Source of the DNA: CAYRSS01 sp964426945
GTDB lineage: Bacteria > Planctomycetota > Phycisphaerae > UBA1845
DNA length: 13,201 bases
Direction: 5' to 3'
NCBI GenBank assembly: GCA_964426945.1
Contig: CAYRSS010000084.1
Span: 1 to 13,201, forward strand
Positions 6,511-13,201 of this stretch are shown piece by piece. The position numbers were made by a program, and so were the translations under genes. Position 1 is the first letter of the stretch, and each line of letters starts with the position of its first letter. The notes below the pieces were generated by a model. That model saw only the letters and a program-made list of their open reading frames with translations, was not told where the DNA came from and searched no databases.

Positions 6511-7353
6511 ATGGCCACCACCCCCGCCCGACACTGCGACGTTGCCCGGATAGGCCCGATTCGCATCGGCCCGCGCCAGCCGCTGGCGGTGATGGCGGGG
6601 CCGTGCGTGATCGAGTCGCGCGACCATACCCTGCGCCTGGCAGACGCGCTCCGCGACATCTGCGCCCGCGTTGGCGTGCCCTTCATCTTCAAGGCGAGCT
6701 TCGACAAGGCAAACCGCAGCAGCATCCACAGCTTTCGCGGCCCGGGCCTCGAGGAGGGGCTTCGTGTGCTGGCGGAGGTGAAGCGATCGTGCGCGGTGCC
6801 GGTGGTGTCAGACATCCACGAGGCCGGACAGGCGGCCGCCGCGGGCGAAGTGCTCGACGTGCTCCAGATCCCGGCGTTTCTCTGCCGCCAGACCGACCTG
6901 CTCGCCGCCGCGGGGGCGACCGGCCGGTGTGTCAACGTGAAGAAGGGCCAGTTCCTCTCGCCAGAGGAGATGAGCAACGTGGCCGCCAAGCTGCATGAGA
7001 GCGGCTGCGACAACTTCGTGTTCACCGAGCGGGGCACGTTCTTCGGTTACAACCGGCTGGTCAACGACATGACGGCCATCCCGAAGATGCAGGCGTACGC
7101 GCCGGTGGTCTTCGACGCGACCCACAGTTGCCAACTCCCCGGCGGCGCCGGCACGCAGACCGCCGGACAGCGCGAATACATGCCGACCCTGGCCGCGGCT
7201 GCGGTGTCCGCGGGGGCCGATGCGCTGTTCATGGAAGTGCACGACAACCCCGCCCAGGCCAAGAGCGACCCGGCGACGGTCTGGCCGCTGGCGGGGTTTG
7301 AGAAGCTGCTGGCCTCGCTCCAGCGGCTGCACGCCTTCACCCGCGGCGCGTGA
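6511..7353 (+). CDS. kdsA: 3-deoxy-8-phosphooctulonate synthase (KDO-8-phosphate synthase)
   Basis: 280 residues, normal length for KdsA. It condenses phosphoenolpyruvate with arabinose 5-phosphate to Kdo-8-phosphate in the cytoplasm, the committed step to the Kdo of lipopolysaccharide. Family motifs run in order through a TIM barrel: AGPCVIES (29-36), FKASFDKANRSS (60-71), VSDIHE (99-104), LQIPAFLCRQTDL (118-130), NVKKGQFLSP (142-151), FTERGTFFGYNRLVNDM (171-187), VFDATHSCQLPGG (200-212) and FMEVHDNP (240-247). Cys32, where the metal-independent E. coli enzyme has Asn, together with His205, Glu242 and Asp253, matches the ligand set of the metal-dependent class known from Aquifex. The ATG at 6511 has no Shine-Dalgarno site. 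No other kds or lpx gene is in the window. DAHP synthase is a related alternative, but the Lys-Ala-Asn-Arg-Ser-Ser motif favours KdsA strongly. Confidence 0.96.
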   Translation: MATTPARHCDVARIGPIRIGPRQPLAVMAGPCVIESRDHTLRLADALRDICARVGVPFIFKASFDKANRSSIHSFRGPGLEEGLRVLAEVKRSCAVPVVSDIHEAGQAAAAGEVLDVLQIPAFLCRQTDLLAAAGATGRCVNVKKGQFLSPEEMSNVAAKLHESGCDNFVFTERGTFFGYNRLVNDMTAIPKMQAYAPVVFDATHSCQLPGGAGTQTAGQREYMPTLAAAAVSAGADALFMEVHDNPAQAKSDPATVWPLAGFEKLLASLQRLHAFTRGA

Positions 7354-7358
7354 GCGTC

Positions 7359-7379
7359 CGGGGCGCGTTGATCGCCCCG
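7359..7379 (+). terminator. GC hairpin downstream of kdsA
   Basis: CGGGGCG (7359-7365) pairs with CGCCCCG (7373-7379) around a 7-nt loop, starting six bases after the kdsA stop. No T-tract follows. It may attenuate or end the kdsA transcript before the dehydrogenase gene, which has its own GGAG at 7390-7393. Confidence 0.35.
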
Positions 7380-7401
7380 CCGACTTCCCGGAGCCTCGCA
7401 C

Positions 7402-8361
7402 ATGCGCGCCCTCGTCCTTCGAGACAAGCCCGTCCTCGACACGCAGTACCCCGAGCCGCGCCCGGCGGAAGATGAGTGCCTCGTCCGGGTGTGCCTGGCG
7501 GGGATCTGCTCCACCGATCTGCAGCTCGTGCGCGGCTATATGAACTTCCGCGGCGTGCCTGGGCACGAGTTCGTCGGCACCGTCGAGCAGGGTCCGCCCG
7601 CGTGGGTCGGCAAGCGCGTCGTGGCCGAGATCAACTGCGTCTGCCGCAAGTGCGACATGTGCGTGTCGGGGTTGTCGAATCACTGCCGCAAGCGGACGGT
7701 CGTCGGCATCGTCGGGCGCGACGGCGCCTTTGCGGATCTGCTGGCCGTGCCGGTGCGGAATCTGCACGAAATCCCCGATTCCGTGAGCGATCAGCAGGCC
7801 GTCTTCGTCGAGCCGCTCGCTGCGGCGTACCAGGTGCTGGCGCAGGTGCGCATCGAGCCGCGAATGAGCGTGACGGTCGTCGGGCCGGGGCGGCTGGGGC
7901 TGCTGATGCTCCAGGTGCTCAAGCCGATCGGCTGTCGGCTGACCGCCGTGGGGCGCAGCGCGGCGAAGCTGCTGATGTGCGAGAAGCTCGGCGTGCAGGG
8001 CATCCCGGCGGAGGAAGTCGCGCCGAAGCATGATCGGGACGTCGTGATCGACTGCTCGGGCTCGCCCGCGGGGCTCGAACTCGCCATGAACCTCGTCCGG
8101 CCGCGGGGTACGCTCGTGCTCAAGAGCACCTACGCCGACGCGGGGGCCATCAACCTCGCCCCGGTGGTCATCAAAGAAGTGAGTCTCATCGGCAGCCGCT
8201 GCGGCCCGTTTGCCGAGGCGATCGGAGCGCTCGCCCGGCGGGCGGTGGAGGTGGATGCGATGGTGTCGAAGACCTTCCCCCTCGAACGGGCGGCCGAAGC
8301 GCTGGAGGCTGCGGCCGATCCGAAGCAGGTGAAGGTGCTGCTGGCGGTTAACCTGAAGTAG
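7402..8361 (+). CDS. Zinc-dependent MDR-family alcohol dehydrogenase-like oxidoreductase
   Basis: 319-residue medium-chain dehydrogenase/reductase, expected to oxidise an alcohol or polyol with NAD(P) in the cytoplasm. The catalytic zinc site is complete: Cys36 in GICSTD, His55-Glu56 in PGHEFVG, and Glu137 in VEPLA. Structural zinc cysteines Cys81, Cys84, Cys87 and Cys95 have the classic spacing. The Rossmann fold carries GPGRLG (161-166), and VIDCSGSPAGLELA (215-228) is typical of the threonine/sorbitol dehydrogenase-like branch. It is slightly shorter than usual (about 340-350), with trimmed loops but no missing core element. Instead of the common Asp at the end of the second Rossmann strand there is AVGRSAAK (182-189), so NADP preference is possible. 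Start ATG at 7402 has GGAG with 8-nt spacing. The substrate cannot be deduced, and its neighbours do not supply a pathway. Confidence 0.9.
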   Translation: MRALVLRDKPVLDTQYPEPRPAEDECLVRVCLAGICSTDLQLVRGYMNFRGVPGHEFVGTVEQGPPAWVGKRVVAEINCVCRKCDMCVSGLSNHCRKRTVVGIVGRDGAFADLLAVPVRNLHEIPDSVSDQQAVFVEPLAAAYQVLAQVRIEPRMSVTVVGPGRLGLLMLQVLKPIGCRLTAVGRSAAKLLMCEKLGVQGIPAEEVAPKHDRDVVIDCSGSPAGLELAMNLVRPRGTLVLKSTYADAGAINLAPVVIKEVSLIGSRCGPFAEAIGALARRAVEVDAMVSKTFPLERAAEALEAAADPKQVKVLLAVNLK

Positions 8362-8389
8362 TCACGGTCACAGTCACTGTCGCGGTGAC
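8361..8389. terminator. Imperfect hairpin with triple GTCAC repeat between convergent genes
   Basis: GTCAC (8361-8365) pairs with GTGAC (8385-8389), and inside it ACA (8370-8372) pairs with TGT (8378-8380), with an internal loop between. The left arm also contains three direct GTCAC copies at 6-bp intervals (8361, 8367, 8373). It fills the 31-bp gap between the convergent stops of the dehydrogenase and deaminase genes, the expected place for a bidirectional terminator. No T-tract. Confidence 0.4.
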
Positions 8390-8392
8390 GGG

Positions 8393-9739
8393 CTACGCAA
8401 ATCGCTCGCGGACGAGCTGGTTCAAATCCGCTGCCAGCTTTCGCTCGTCCGCCTGCACCAGCCGCCCGTCGCGCACCACTGTTCGTCCGCCGACCAGCAC
8501 GCGATCCGCCCGGGGCACGTGGCAGAGCATCAGCGCACCCAGCGGGTCATGCTCAATCGCACCCGCGAGCGCCACGTCATCCGCCCGGAACATCGCAATG
8601 TCCGCCGCGTAGCCCGGCTCGATCCGCCCCAGCCGGTCGCCGCGACCCAGGCACGCCGCCCCGCCCACGGTCGCCAGCCGAAAGGCCGTCTCCGCGGTCA
8701 TCGCGTCCGCACGCCCGCCCACGCGCTGCAGCAGCAGCGCCTGCCGCACCTCGGCGATCATTTGGCCGCCGTCGTTGCTGCTGCTGCCGTCGACGCCGAT
8801 GCCGACGTTCACGCCGCGTTCGAGCATCCGCGCCACCGGCGGCACGCCGCTGCCCAGGCGCATATTCGATCCGGGGCAGTGGGCCACGCTCGTGCCGGTC
8901 TCCGCCAGCATGGTGATGTCGCCCTCGTCGAGCCGCACGCAGTGGGCCAGGTACACATCGCGCCCCAGCCAGCCCAGATCGGCCAGGTACTCGATCGGCC
9001 GGCGGCCGAAACGGGCGATGCAGTAGTCGTGCTCGGCCACCGTTTCGGCCGCGTGGGTGTGCAGGCGCAGGCCGCGATCGCGGGCGAACGTGACCGTGTC
9101 GCGCAGCAGCCCCTCGCTGACGTTGAACGGCGAACACGGCGCGAGGTCGATCCGCCGCATCGCCAGCGGCGACGCGTCGTGATACGCATCGACCACCCGC
9201 TCGCAGTCGCGCAGCACGCGGCCCTCATCCTCGCACAGCGAATCCGGCGGCAGCCCACCCTGCGACCGCCCCATGCTCATGCAGCCGCGGCAGACGTGAA
9301 TGCGGATGCCCAACTCGTCCGCGGCCTCGATGACCGATTCGATGCGCACGTCGCTCTGCGGCGGGAAGAGGTAGAAGTGGTCGCTGGTCGTCGTGCAGCC
9401 GCCGAGCAGCAGTTCGGCAATGCTCACGGCCGCGGCTGCCCGCACGGCCCGATGGTCGACGCGATCCCACTGGGTGTAGAGGTACGTCAGCCACTCGAAC
9501 AGCGGCAGATTCTGACAGCCGGGCATGCACCGCGTCAGCGACTGATACAGATGGTGATGCGTGTTGATCAGCCCGGGAATGACGACGTGCTGCGCCGCGT
9601 CGATCACCTCGTCGCCGGCCGCGGGCTTTGGCGGCGCGGGCGCAACCGCGGTGATGACGCCGGACTCGATGCTGATCGTGTGCCGCGGCAGCACGGCCAC
9701 GCCGTCGCCGTGGACGGTGATGACCAGAGCGTTCGTCAT
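8393..9739 (-). CDS. Amidohydrolase, probably 8-oxoguanine deaminase
   Basis: 448 residues from the ATG at 9739. Metal-dependent hydrolase of the amidohydrolase superfamily, cytosine/guanine deaminase and chlorohydrolase group (COG0402). Metal and catalytic residues: His61 and His63 (NTHHHLYQ), His229 and Glu232 (LHTHAAE), His266 (LAHCVRL) and Asp317 (GVDGSSSND). The segment RGCMSMGRSQGGLPPDS (151-167), LFEWLTYLY (80-88) and DHFYLFP (120-126) resemble the 8-oxoguanine deaminases described from Pseudomonas, which hydrolyse 8-oxoguanine to urate and ammonia; this is recalled family resemblance, not a search result. A triazine hydrolase or other aminohydrolase of the group is the alternative. 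The start could also be GTG at 9760 (455 residues); the ATG matches the usual N-terminus better. No Shine-Dalgarno site precedes either. It is separated from the upstream hydrolase gene by a strong hairpin and probably has its own promoter. No other purine gene is nearby. Confidence 0.85.
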   Translation of the reverse strand: MTNALVITVHGDGVAVLPRHTISIESGVITAVAPAPPKPAAGDEVIDAAQHVVIPGLINTHHHLYQSLTRCMPGCQNLPLFEWLTYLYTQWDRVDHRAVRAAAAVSIAELLLGGCTTTSDHFYLFPPQSDVRIESVIEAADELGIRIHVCRGCMSMGRSQGGLPPDSLCEDEGRVLRDCERVVDAYHDASPLAMRRIDLAPCSPFNVSEGLLRDTVTFARDRGLRLHTHAAETVAEHDYCIARFGRRPIEYLADLGWLGRDVYLAHCVRLDEGDITMLAETGTSVAHCPGSNMRLGSGVPPVARMLERGVNVGIGVDGSSSNDGGQMIAEVRQALLLQRVGGRADAMTAETAFRLATVGGAACLGRGDRLGRIEPGYAADIAMFRADDVALAGAIEHDPLGALMLCHVPRADRVLVGGRTVVRDGRLVQADERKLAADLNQLVRERFA

Positions 9740-9767
9740 GTGCGTTCGGCCGGTGCTCACGGCGGAG

Positions 9768-9773
9768 AGTGTA
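9768..9773 (-). promoter_or_regulatory. -10-like box upstream of the deaminase gene
   Basis: On the minus strand TACACT (9773 to 9768) matches the TAnnnT pattern. Transcription would start close to 9761-9760, giving either a leaderless mRNA starting at GTG 9760 or a leader of about 21 nt to ATG 9739. No clear -35 box. Confidence 0.35.
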
Positions 9774-9804
9774 GCGGGAATCGGGCTGGCCGAAACCGGG
9801 GGTC

Positions 9805-9823
9805 CGCGGGGCTAGGCCCCGCG
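9805..9823 (-). terminator. Strong GC hairpin downstream of the glycoside hydrolase gene
   Basis: CGCGGGGC (9805-9812) pairs perfectly with GCCCCGCG (9816-9823) around a 3-nt loop: an 8-bp all-GC stem, the strongest in the window. It lies about 44 bases after the hydrolase stop codon (9868) and before the deaminase promoter candidate. No U-tract follows on the minus strand. Confidence 0.5.
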
Positions 9824-9867
9824 CCTGCTCCCTGAGACGCGGGCCGCCAGGGCGTACTCATCACGGC

Positions 9868-12800
9868 TCAGGGTAACTTCCCGATCTCGTGTGGATGGGA
9901 GGCGTCCGCGGGCTCGATGGTGCACTGTTCGTCCCACGCTGTCAGCGGCCGGAGGATGACCAAGCGCGCCGTGCCCGGCGGAACCCGTATACCCCACATG
10001 TTGACGGGCGACACGAAGTTCTCGCTTGCGGACTCGTTCACGGCGATGAGCAGCGTCTCCGCCCCGACCTTGACGGCTCCGAGGGTCAAGCCAGCGCACG
10101 GGCCGAACGAAGGAGACCGGGCCCACGTCGGGTCAGTCACGATCTCGCCCGGCTCAATGCCAGCCTCCGTCAGCGCATACCGGTAAAACTCCGTCGTTAC
10201 CTCCGGCTCGGCCGCCCACTCTACCGGCAGGGCGTGATGGATGATGCGCCCGGTGCCGAGGGAGAGCGCGCGGATGCCCGCCTCACCCTCGGCGGCGAAA
10301 TGGGATTCGGTGATGGCGCGGCTGAACGTCGCGTGCGTCGGGATGCGGTGGTCGGGTGCGGCCGACCCCAGGGTGGATTCGCCGCCGGGAGCCACCTGCG
10401 CCGCCCGTGGCATCGGCTCGACCTGCATCAGCGCCCGCGGCCGCGTGCCCAGCCGTCGGGCGGGCAGCCCGGCGTCGTCCGCCTCGAAGTAGCCGCCGCA
10501 CACCAGCGTCGCGCCGCCATCCTCGACCGCCCGCATCAGCACGCGCCACGAATCCTCGGTGAGGCCCGCGCACGCAGGCAGGATGATCGCCTTCGGCCGG
10601 CCGAGGTCCTCGGCGATGCGCTCATCGGCCACGACGCGAAGCGGCGTGCGCAGGTCGACGAAGAGCGACTGAATCGCCCGCTGCGTGGCGGATGTCGCTC
10701 CGTCGCGCGGCGTGAACGCGTCGGCCAGCGGCGCGATCACCACCACGTGGCTCTCTGCCGGCGCGGCGTTGGCCAGCCGCTCGCGGTTGCGGGCGAAGAA
10801 CGCGGCAAACTCGCGCATCACGCGATGCTCCGGCTTGTAGCTGCCGTCCACGCGGCGCAGACCGATGGCCACTTCGTTGTCTGACGCCATGTAGGGATTC
10901 ACGTCGTAGCACCACTGGATGACGCCGCCCGCCCCGCCCGCGAAGGCGTAGCCGATCTTCCGCGAGAGCAGGTCGGCCGCGTCCTGCGCCGTGCGCATCG
11001 CCTCGCCGCCTAGCCGCTCGCGGTTCATCACGCCGGTTTCGCTGATCAGCAGCGCCCGCCCCGGGGCCTTGGCCATCAGCGTGTCCCACAGCAGGTGATC
11101 GTTGAACCACCAGGTGTGCATGGAGGTGAAATCGACGCGGTCATGGTGAAGCAGCGGCGACGGCCGCTGGGTCAGGCCGCCTTCGTCCTGCCCGACCGTG
11201 ATGGCCGCGGCCGACCCGGCCGACCGGATCGCGCCGCTCATCGTCGACGCCCACTCGCCGAAGGCGTGCTGGGCGAAGCGGATGTAGTCGGCGGCGCGGT
11301 AGGGGCGGGCGTCGCCGAAGACGTGGCGATCCTCGAAGTCGGCGTCGGTGGGCAGGCCAATGGGCTCCTCGGGGGCCAGACGCCACCGCGCCCGCACGAC
11401 GTCGTCGGTGCGATAGCGCGCCGTCAGCCATTCGCGAAACGCGCGGGCCTCGTGGACATCGCCGTGCGGGCGACACTTCCAGAGCTTCTTCGGCGAGGAA
11501 AACGAGGGCTCGTTGATCAGATCCCAGATGATCTGTTTCGCCGGGGCGAAGCGCTTCGCGACGGCCGCGAGCCAGGCCTTCTGGCCGTCGAGCGCCCGCG
11601 GGTCGAAGTAGGGGTTGTCCCCGCCGAAGGCATGCGGCGTGAACGCGAAGAAGGTGAACATCACGGGGATGTCGTGTCGGCGGGCGGTGAGGTAGTACGC
11701 CTCCAGCGCACGCATCCAGCCCTCATCCACGACGCCCGGCGCGGGCGAAATCTCGCGCCAGCCGCTCCACACGCCGGTGCGGACCATGTTGAAGTCGATC
11801 GCCGCGAGTTCGCCGAACGTGTCGTCCCAGGCGGCGACGTTCGGCTCGTGCAGAAAGCGGCGATGGGTGTCGCGCGACATGACGGTCGTGCCCAGGACGA
11901 ACTCGGCAGCGTCACCGCGGCGCATCCGCAGGGCATCGAAGGTGACCGCCGGCCCCGACGCGAAGAGATTCGCGTCAAAGACCCAGAACCCGTTGGCGGC
12001 GGGGGGCAGCCCGTCGCCCTCGGCTTCGAGTCGGTAGAGCCCCGGCGCGAGTTCACCGGCGAGTTCCACCGTTGCTTCGCCGCGCTGCCCGGCGCGCAGC
12101 CGCACGCGATGTGTGGCGACGGCTCCCCCGGCGCTGTCGGTCAGCCGCACGGTGGTGTCGTAGTCGCGCTGGTCCGCTGCACGCGGGCGGTGCAGCCCCA
12201 GCGTCGCGACGGGGCGCTCCCCGGCGTGAAAGGTGGCGTATCGGGGGTCGATGCGCAGCTCGACTGCAGGTTGCCCCGCGGCGGCGAGCAAGTGGTCAAG
12301 TTCCGCCGCGGTCGGCGGCTCGGAGGCGAGCCAGAACACCCAGCGTCCGCCCGCCCACTTGCCCCCAAGGTGATCGATCGCCAGCGCCGCGCAGGCGGAC
12401 GGAAAGCCGTCGTCCCCCGGCTGGGTGAGATGCGCCAGCGGCCGCACGATGGCGTCGCGCGGCCCCGGCGAGCCTTCCTCGTCGGGGTAGTCCTGCGAGT
12501 CCGTGAGGCGCGGCTCCAGGATGGCCGCCCATGCGCCGTCGGGCAGCGTCCGCGCGGGCGGGGCCGTCCGGCCATTCGCGGCGCGCCAGTCAAGCGTTGC
12601 GCTGTCCAGCGGAATCCGGTGGCATTGGTTGAGCTGCAGTGCCTTCAGCAGCGCGGTGGTGCGCGGCTGGGTGACGCGGCCGTGTGGCGTCGGCACGCTC
12701 GGCCGCGTGAACGGTTCTCCACCCAGATAGACCATCGCCCCGCCCGCCTCGAGGAAGGCGTTCAGCGCCGGCCACGACTCGGTGGGGAAGGTTGAGCCGT

Positions 12801-13005
12801 GTCGCCAGACAAGAACGCCTCCTTCACGCAGTGCGTCGGCCAGCGCGTCGGCGGTGCGGACCTCGTGCGCGCCTTCGATGGCGGGGATGTCGCGGACGTC
12901 CATCGCGGGGAAGCCCGACTCGGCGAACACGATCGCGCGATCACGATGAGGCGGCGGCGCGGTCGACAAGAGCAGCGCCGCGAGGGGAACGATCATTGCG
13001 AGCAT
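9868..13005 (-). CDS. Large exported clan GH-A glycoside hydrolase (GH42/GH5-like) with flanking amidotransferase-like domains
   Basis: 1045 residues. A hydrophobic N-terminus (1-16) suggests export, though it lacks the usual positive charge. Next is an N-terminal alpha/beta region resembling inactive class I glutamine amidotransferase (about 23-100, VLVWRHG and GGAMVYLGG), a beta-sandwich (about 247-345), a TIM barrel (about 370-740), a second amidotransferase-like domain (about 750-840, HVVVIAPL, AIILPACAGL, GGATLVCGGYF) and a beta-rich C-terminus. In the barrel WDLINEPSF gives the acid/base Glu499, and LLISETGV gives the nucleophile Glu656, the clan GH-A arrangement of retaining enzymes. 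FREWLTARY followed by a conserved Trp resembles GH42 beta-galactosidases, and the post-barrel domain fits the GH42 trimerisation domain. The sugar substrate is unknown. Start ATG at 13005 has GGGAG with 6-nt spacing, and no other ATG, GTG or TTG lies in frame before the upstream stop. A membrane-protein gene ends 42 bp upstream on the same strand. Confidence 0.88.
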   Translation of the reverse strand: MLAMIVPLAALLLSTAPPPHRDRAIVFAESGFPAMDVRDIPAIEGAHEVRTADALADALREGGVLVWRHGSTFPTESWPALNAFLEAGGAMVYLGGEPFTRPSVPTPHGRVTQPRTTALLKALQLNQCHRIPLDSATLDWRAANGRTAPPARTLPDGAWAAILEPRLTDSQDYPDEEGSPGPRDAIVRPLAHLTQPGDDGFPSACAALAIDHLGGKWAGGRWVFWLASEPPTAAELDHLLAAAGQPAVELRIDPRYATFHAGERPVATLGLHRPRAADQRDYDTTVRLTDSAGGAVATHRVRLRAGQRGEATVELAGELAPGLYRLEAEGDGLPPAANGFWVFDANLFASGPAVTFDALRMRRGDAAEFVLGTTVMSRDTHRRFLHEPNVAAWDDTFGELAAIDFNMVRTGVWSGWREISPAPGVVDEGWMRALEAYYLTARRHDIPVMFTFFAFTPHAFGGDNPYFDPRALDGQKAWLAAVAKRFAPAKQIIWDLINEPSFSSPKKLWKCRPHGDVHEARAFREWLTARYRTDDVVRARWRLAPEEPIGLPTDADFEDRHVFGDARPYRAADYIRFAQHAFGEWASTMSGAIRSAGSAAAITVGQDEGGLTQRPSPLLHHDRVDFTSMHTWWFNDHLLWDTLMAKAPGRALLISETGVMNRERLGGEAMRTAQDAADLLSRKIGYAFAGGAGGVIQWCYDVNPYMASDNEVAIGLRRVDGSYKPEHRVMREFAAFFARNRERLANAAPAESHVVVIAPLADAFTPRDGATSATQRAIQSLFVDLRTPLRVVADERIAEDLGRPKAIILPACAGLTEDSWRVLMRAVEDGGATLVCGGYFEADDAGLPARRLGTRPRALMQVEPMPRAAQVAPGGESTLGSAAPDHRIPTHATFSRAITESHFAAEGEAGIRALSLGTGRIIHHALPVEWAAEPEVTTEFYRYALTEAGIEPGEIVTDPTWARSPSFGPCAGLTLGAVKVGAETLLIAVNESASENFVSPVNMWGIRVPPGTARLVILRPLTAWDEQCTIEPADASHPHEIGKLP

Positions 13006-13047
13006 GGTGAACTCCCGGGTCTCGATCCCCGTTCGGGACAGCTGGCG

Positions 13048-13201
13048 TCAGGCCGCGTCCTTCGTGCGCCAGGCGGCGCTGAGCAGCCGCCACAGGCCGA
13101 GTGCGCTGCCGACGAACAACAGCGCGAACACCGCCGCGGCCGTGCCCCGGCCGTAGAGCAGGCTCCCGGCTCCGAATAGGGCCGACCAGACCATCGTGCA
13201 G
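13048..13201 (-). CDS. C-terminal fragment of a membrane protein, possibly sodium:solute symporter
   Basis: Only the last 50 codons are in the window; the gene continues past the right edge. The translation ends in a short hydrophobic helix (MVWSALFGAGSLLY), a Gly-Arg-Gly turn, a longer helix (TAAAVFALLFVGSALGLWRLL) and a basic tail ending TKDAA. Two closely spaced C-terminal transmembrane segments with a Trp-Arg boundary are seen in many transporters; the texture suggests the sodium:solute symporter family to me, but that is an impression from one fragment. It lies 42 bp upstream of the glycoside hydrolase on the same strand, consistent with an uptake-and-degradation operon. Codon use is GC-rich like its neighbours, supporting a real gene. 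Confidence 0.65.
   Translation of the reverse strand, partial: CTMVWSALFGAGSLLYGRGTAAAVFALLFVGSALGLWRLLSAAWRTKDAA

Noticed and set aside
5115..7037. A 640-codon minus-strand open frame across the secreted repeat protein and kdsA
   Set aside because: It spans two genes with clear starts, motifs and stops on the plus strand. Its translation is low-complexity Arg/His/Gly sequence typical of antisense shadows.
8519..9835. A 438-codon plus-strand open frame opposite the deaminase gene
   Set aside because: It is a shadow of the amidohydrolase frame, whose metal ligands are all in the expected order.
11095..12795. A 566-codon plus-strand open frame opposite the glycoside hydrolase
   Set aside because: The minus strand encodes a coherent multi-domain enzyme with catalytic NEP and SETG motifs. 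The plus-strand product has no motif and no credible start context.

Overview
This is a GC-rich chromosomal window from a Gram-negative-type bacterium, most likely a planctomycete, possibly of the Phycisphaerae. The grounds are indirect: an RNase E/G with a long Arg/Gly-rich and then acidic N-terminal extension, a PilT ATPase with an unusual C-terminal motif, secreted carboxypeptidase-regulatory-like repeats, a large secreted glycoside hydrolase, and KdsA, which implies Kdo-containing lipopolysaccharide. No rRNA, tRNA, CRISPR array, insertion sequence or phage gene was seen. The gene order looks like ordinary chromosome, and no obvious defence or mobile system is present.

Layout. Positions 1-2096 (+) hold a 5'-truncated RNase E/G gene. 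Convergent to it is a minus-strand cluster: a tail-anchored coiled-coil protein (4827 to 4051), a PilT-like ATPase (3928 to 2798) and an NYN/PIN-like nuclease (2801 to 2148). The last two overlap by four bases (GTGA) and are probably translationally coupled. A divergent gap (about 4828-5177) with two 8-bp palindromes separates this cluster from a plus-strand run: a secreted repeat protein (5178-6461), kdsA (6511-7353) and a zinc-dependent MDR dehydrogenase (7402-8361). Converging on that run are minus-strand genes for an amidohydrolase resembling 8-oxoguanine deaminase (9739 to 8393) and a 1045-residue secreted clan GH-A glycoside hydrolase (13005 to 9868). At the right edge is the C-terminus of a membrane protein, possibly a sodium:solute symporter (ending at 13048).

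How the genes may work together. The RNase E/G and the NYN nuclease lie tail to tail, but only the NYN gene is coupled to another gene, the pilus retraction ATPase. The hydrolase and the upstream membrane protein are 42 bp apart and may form a transport-plus-degradation pair. KdsA serves lipopolysaccharide synthesis. The dehydrogenase and deaminase have no recognisable pathway partners here. Many gaps hold short GC-rich hairpins without U-tracts, which are the best terminator candidates.
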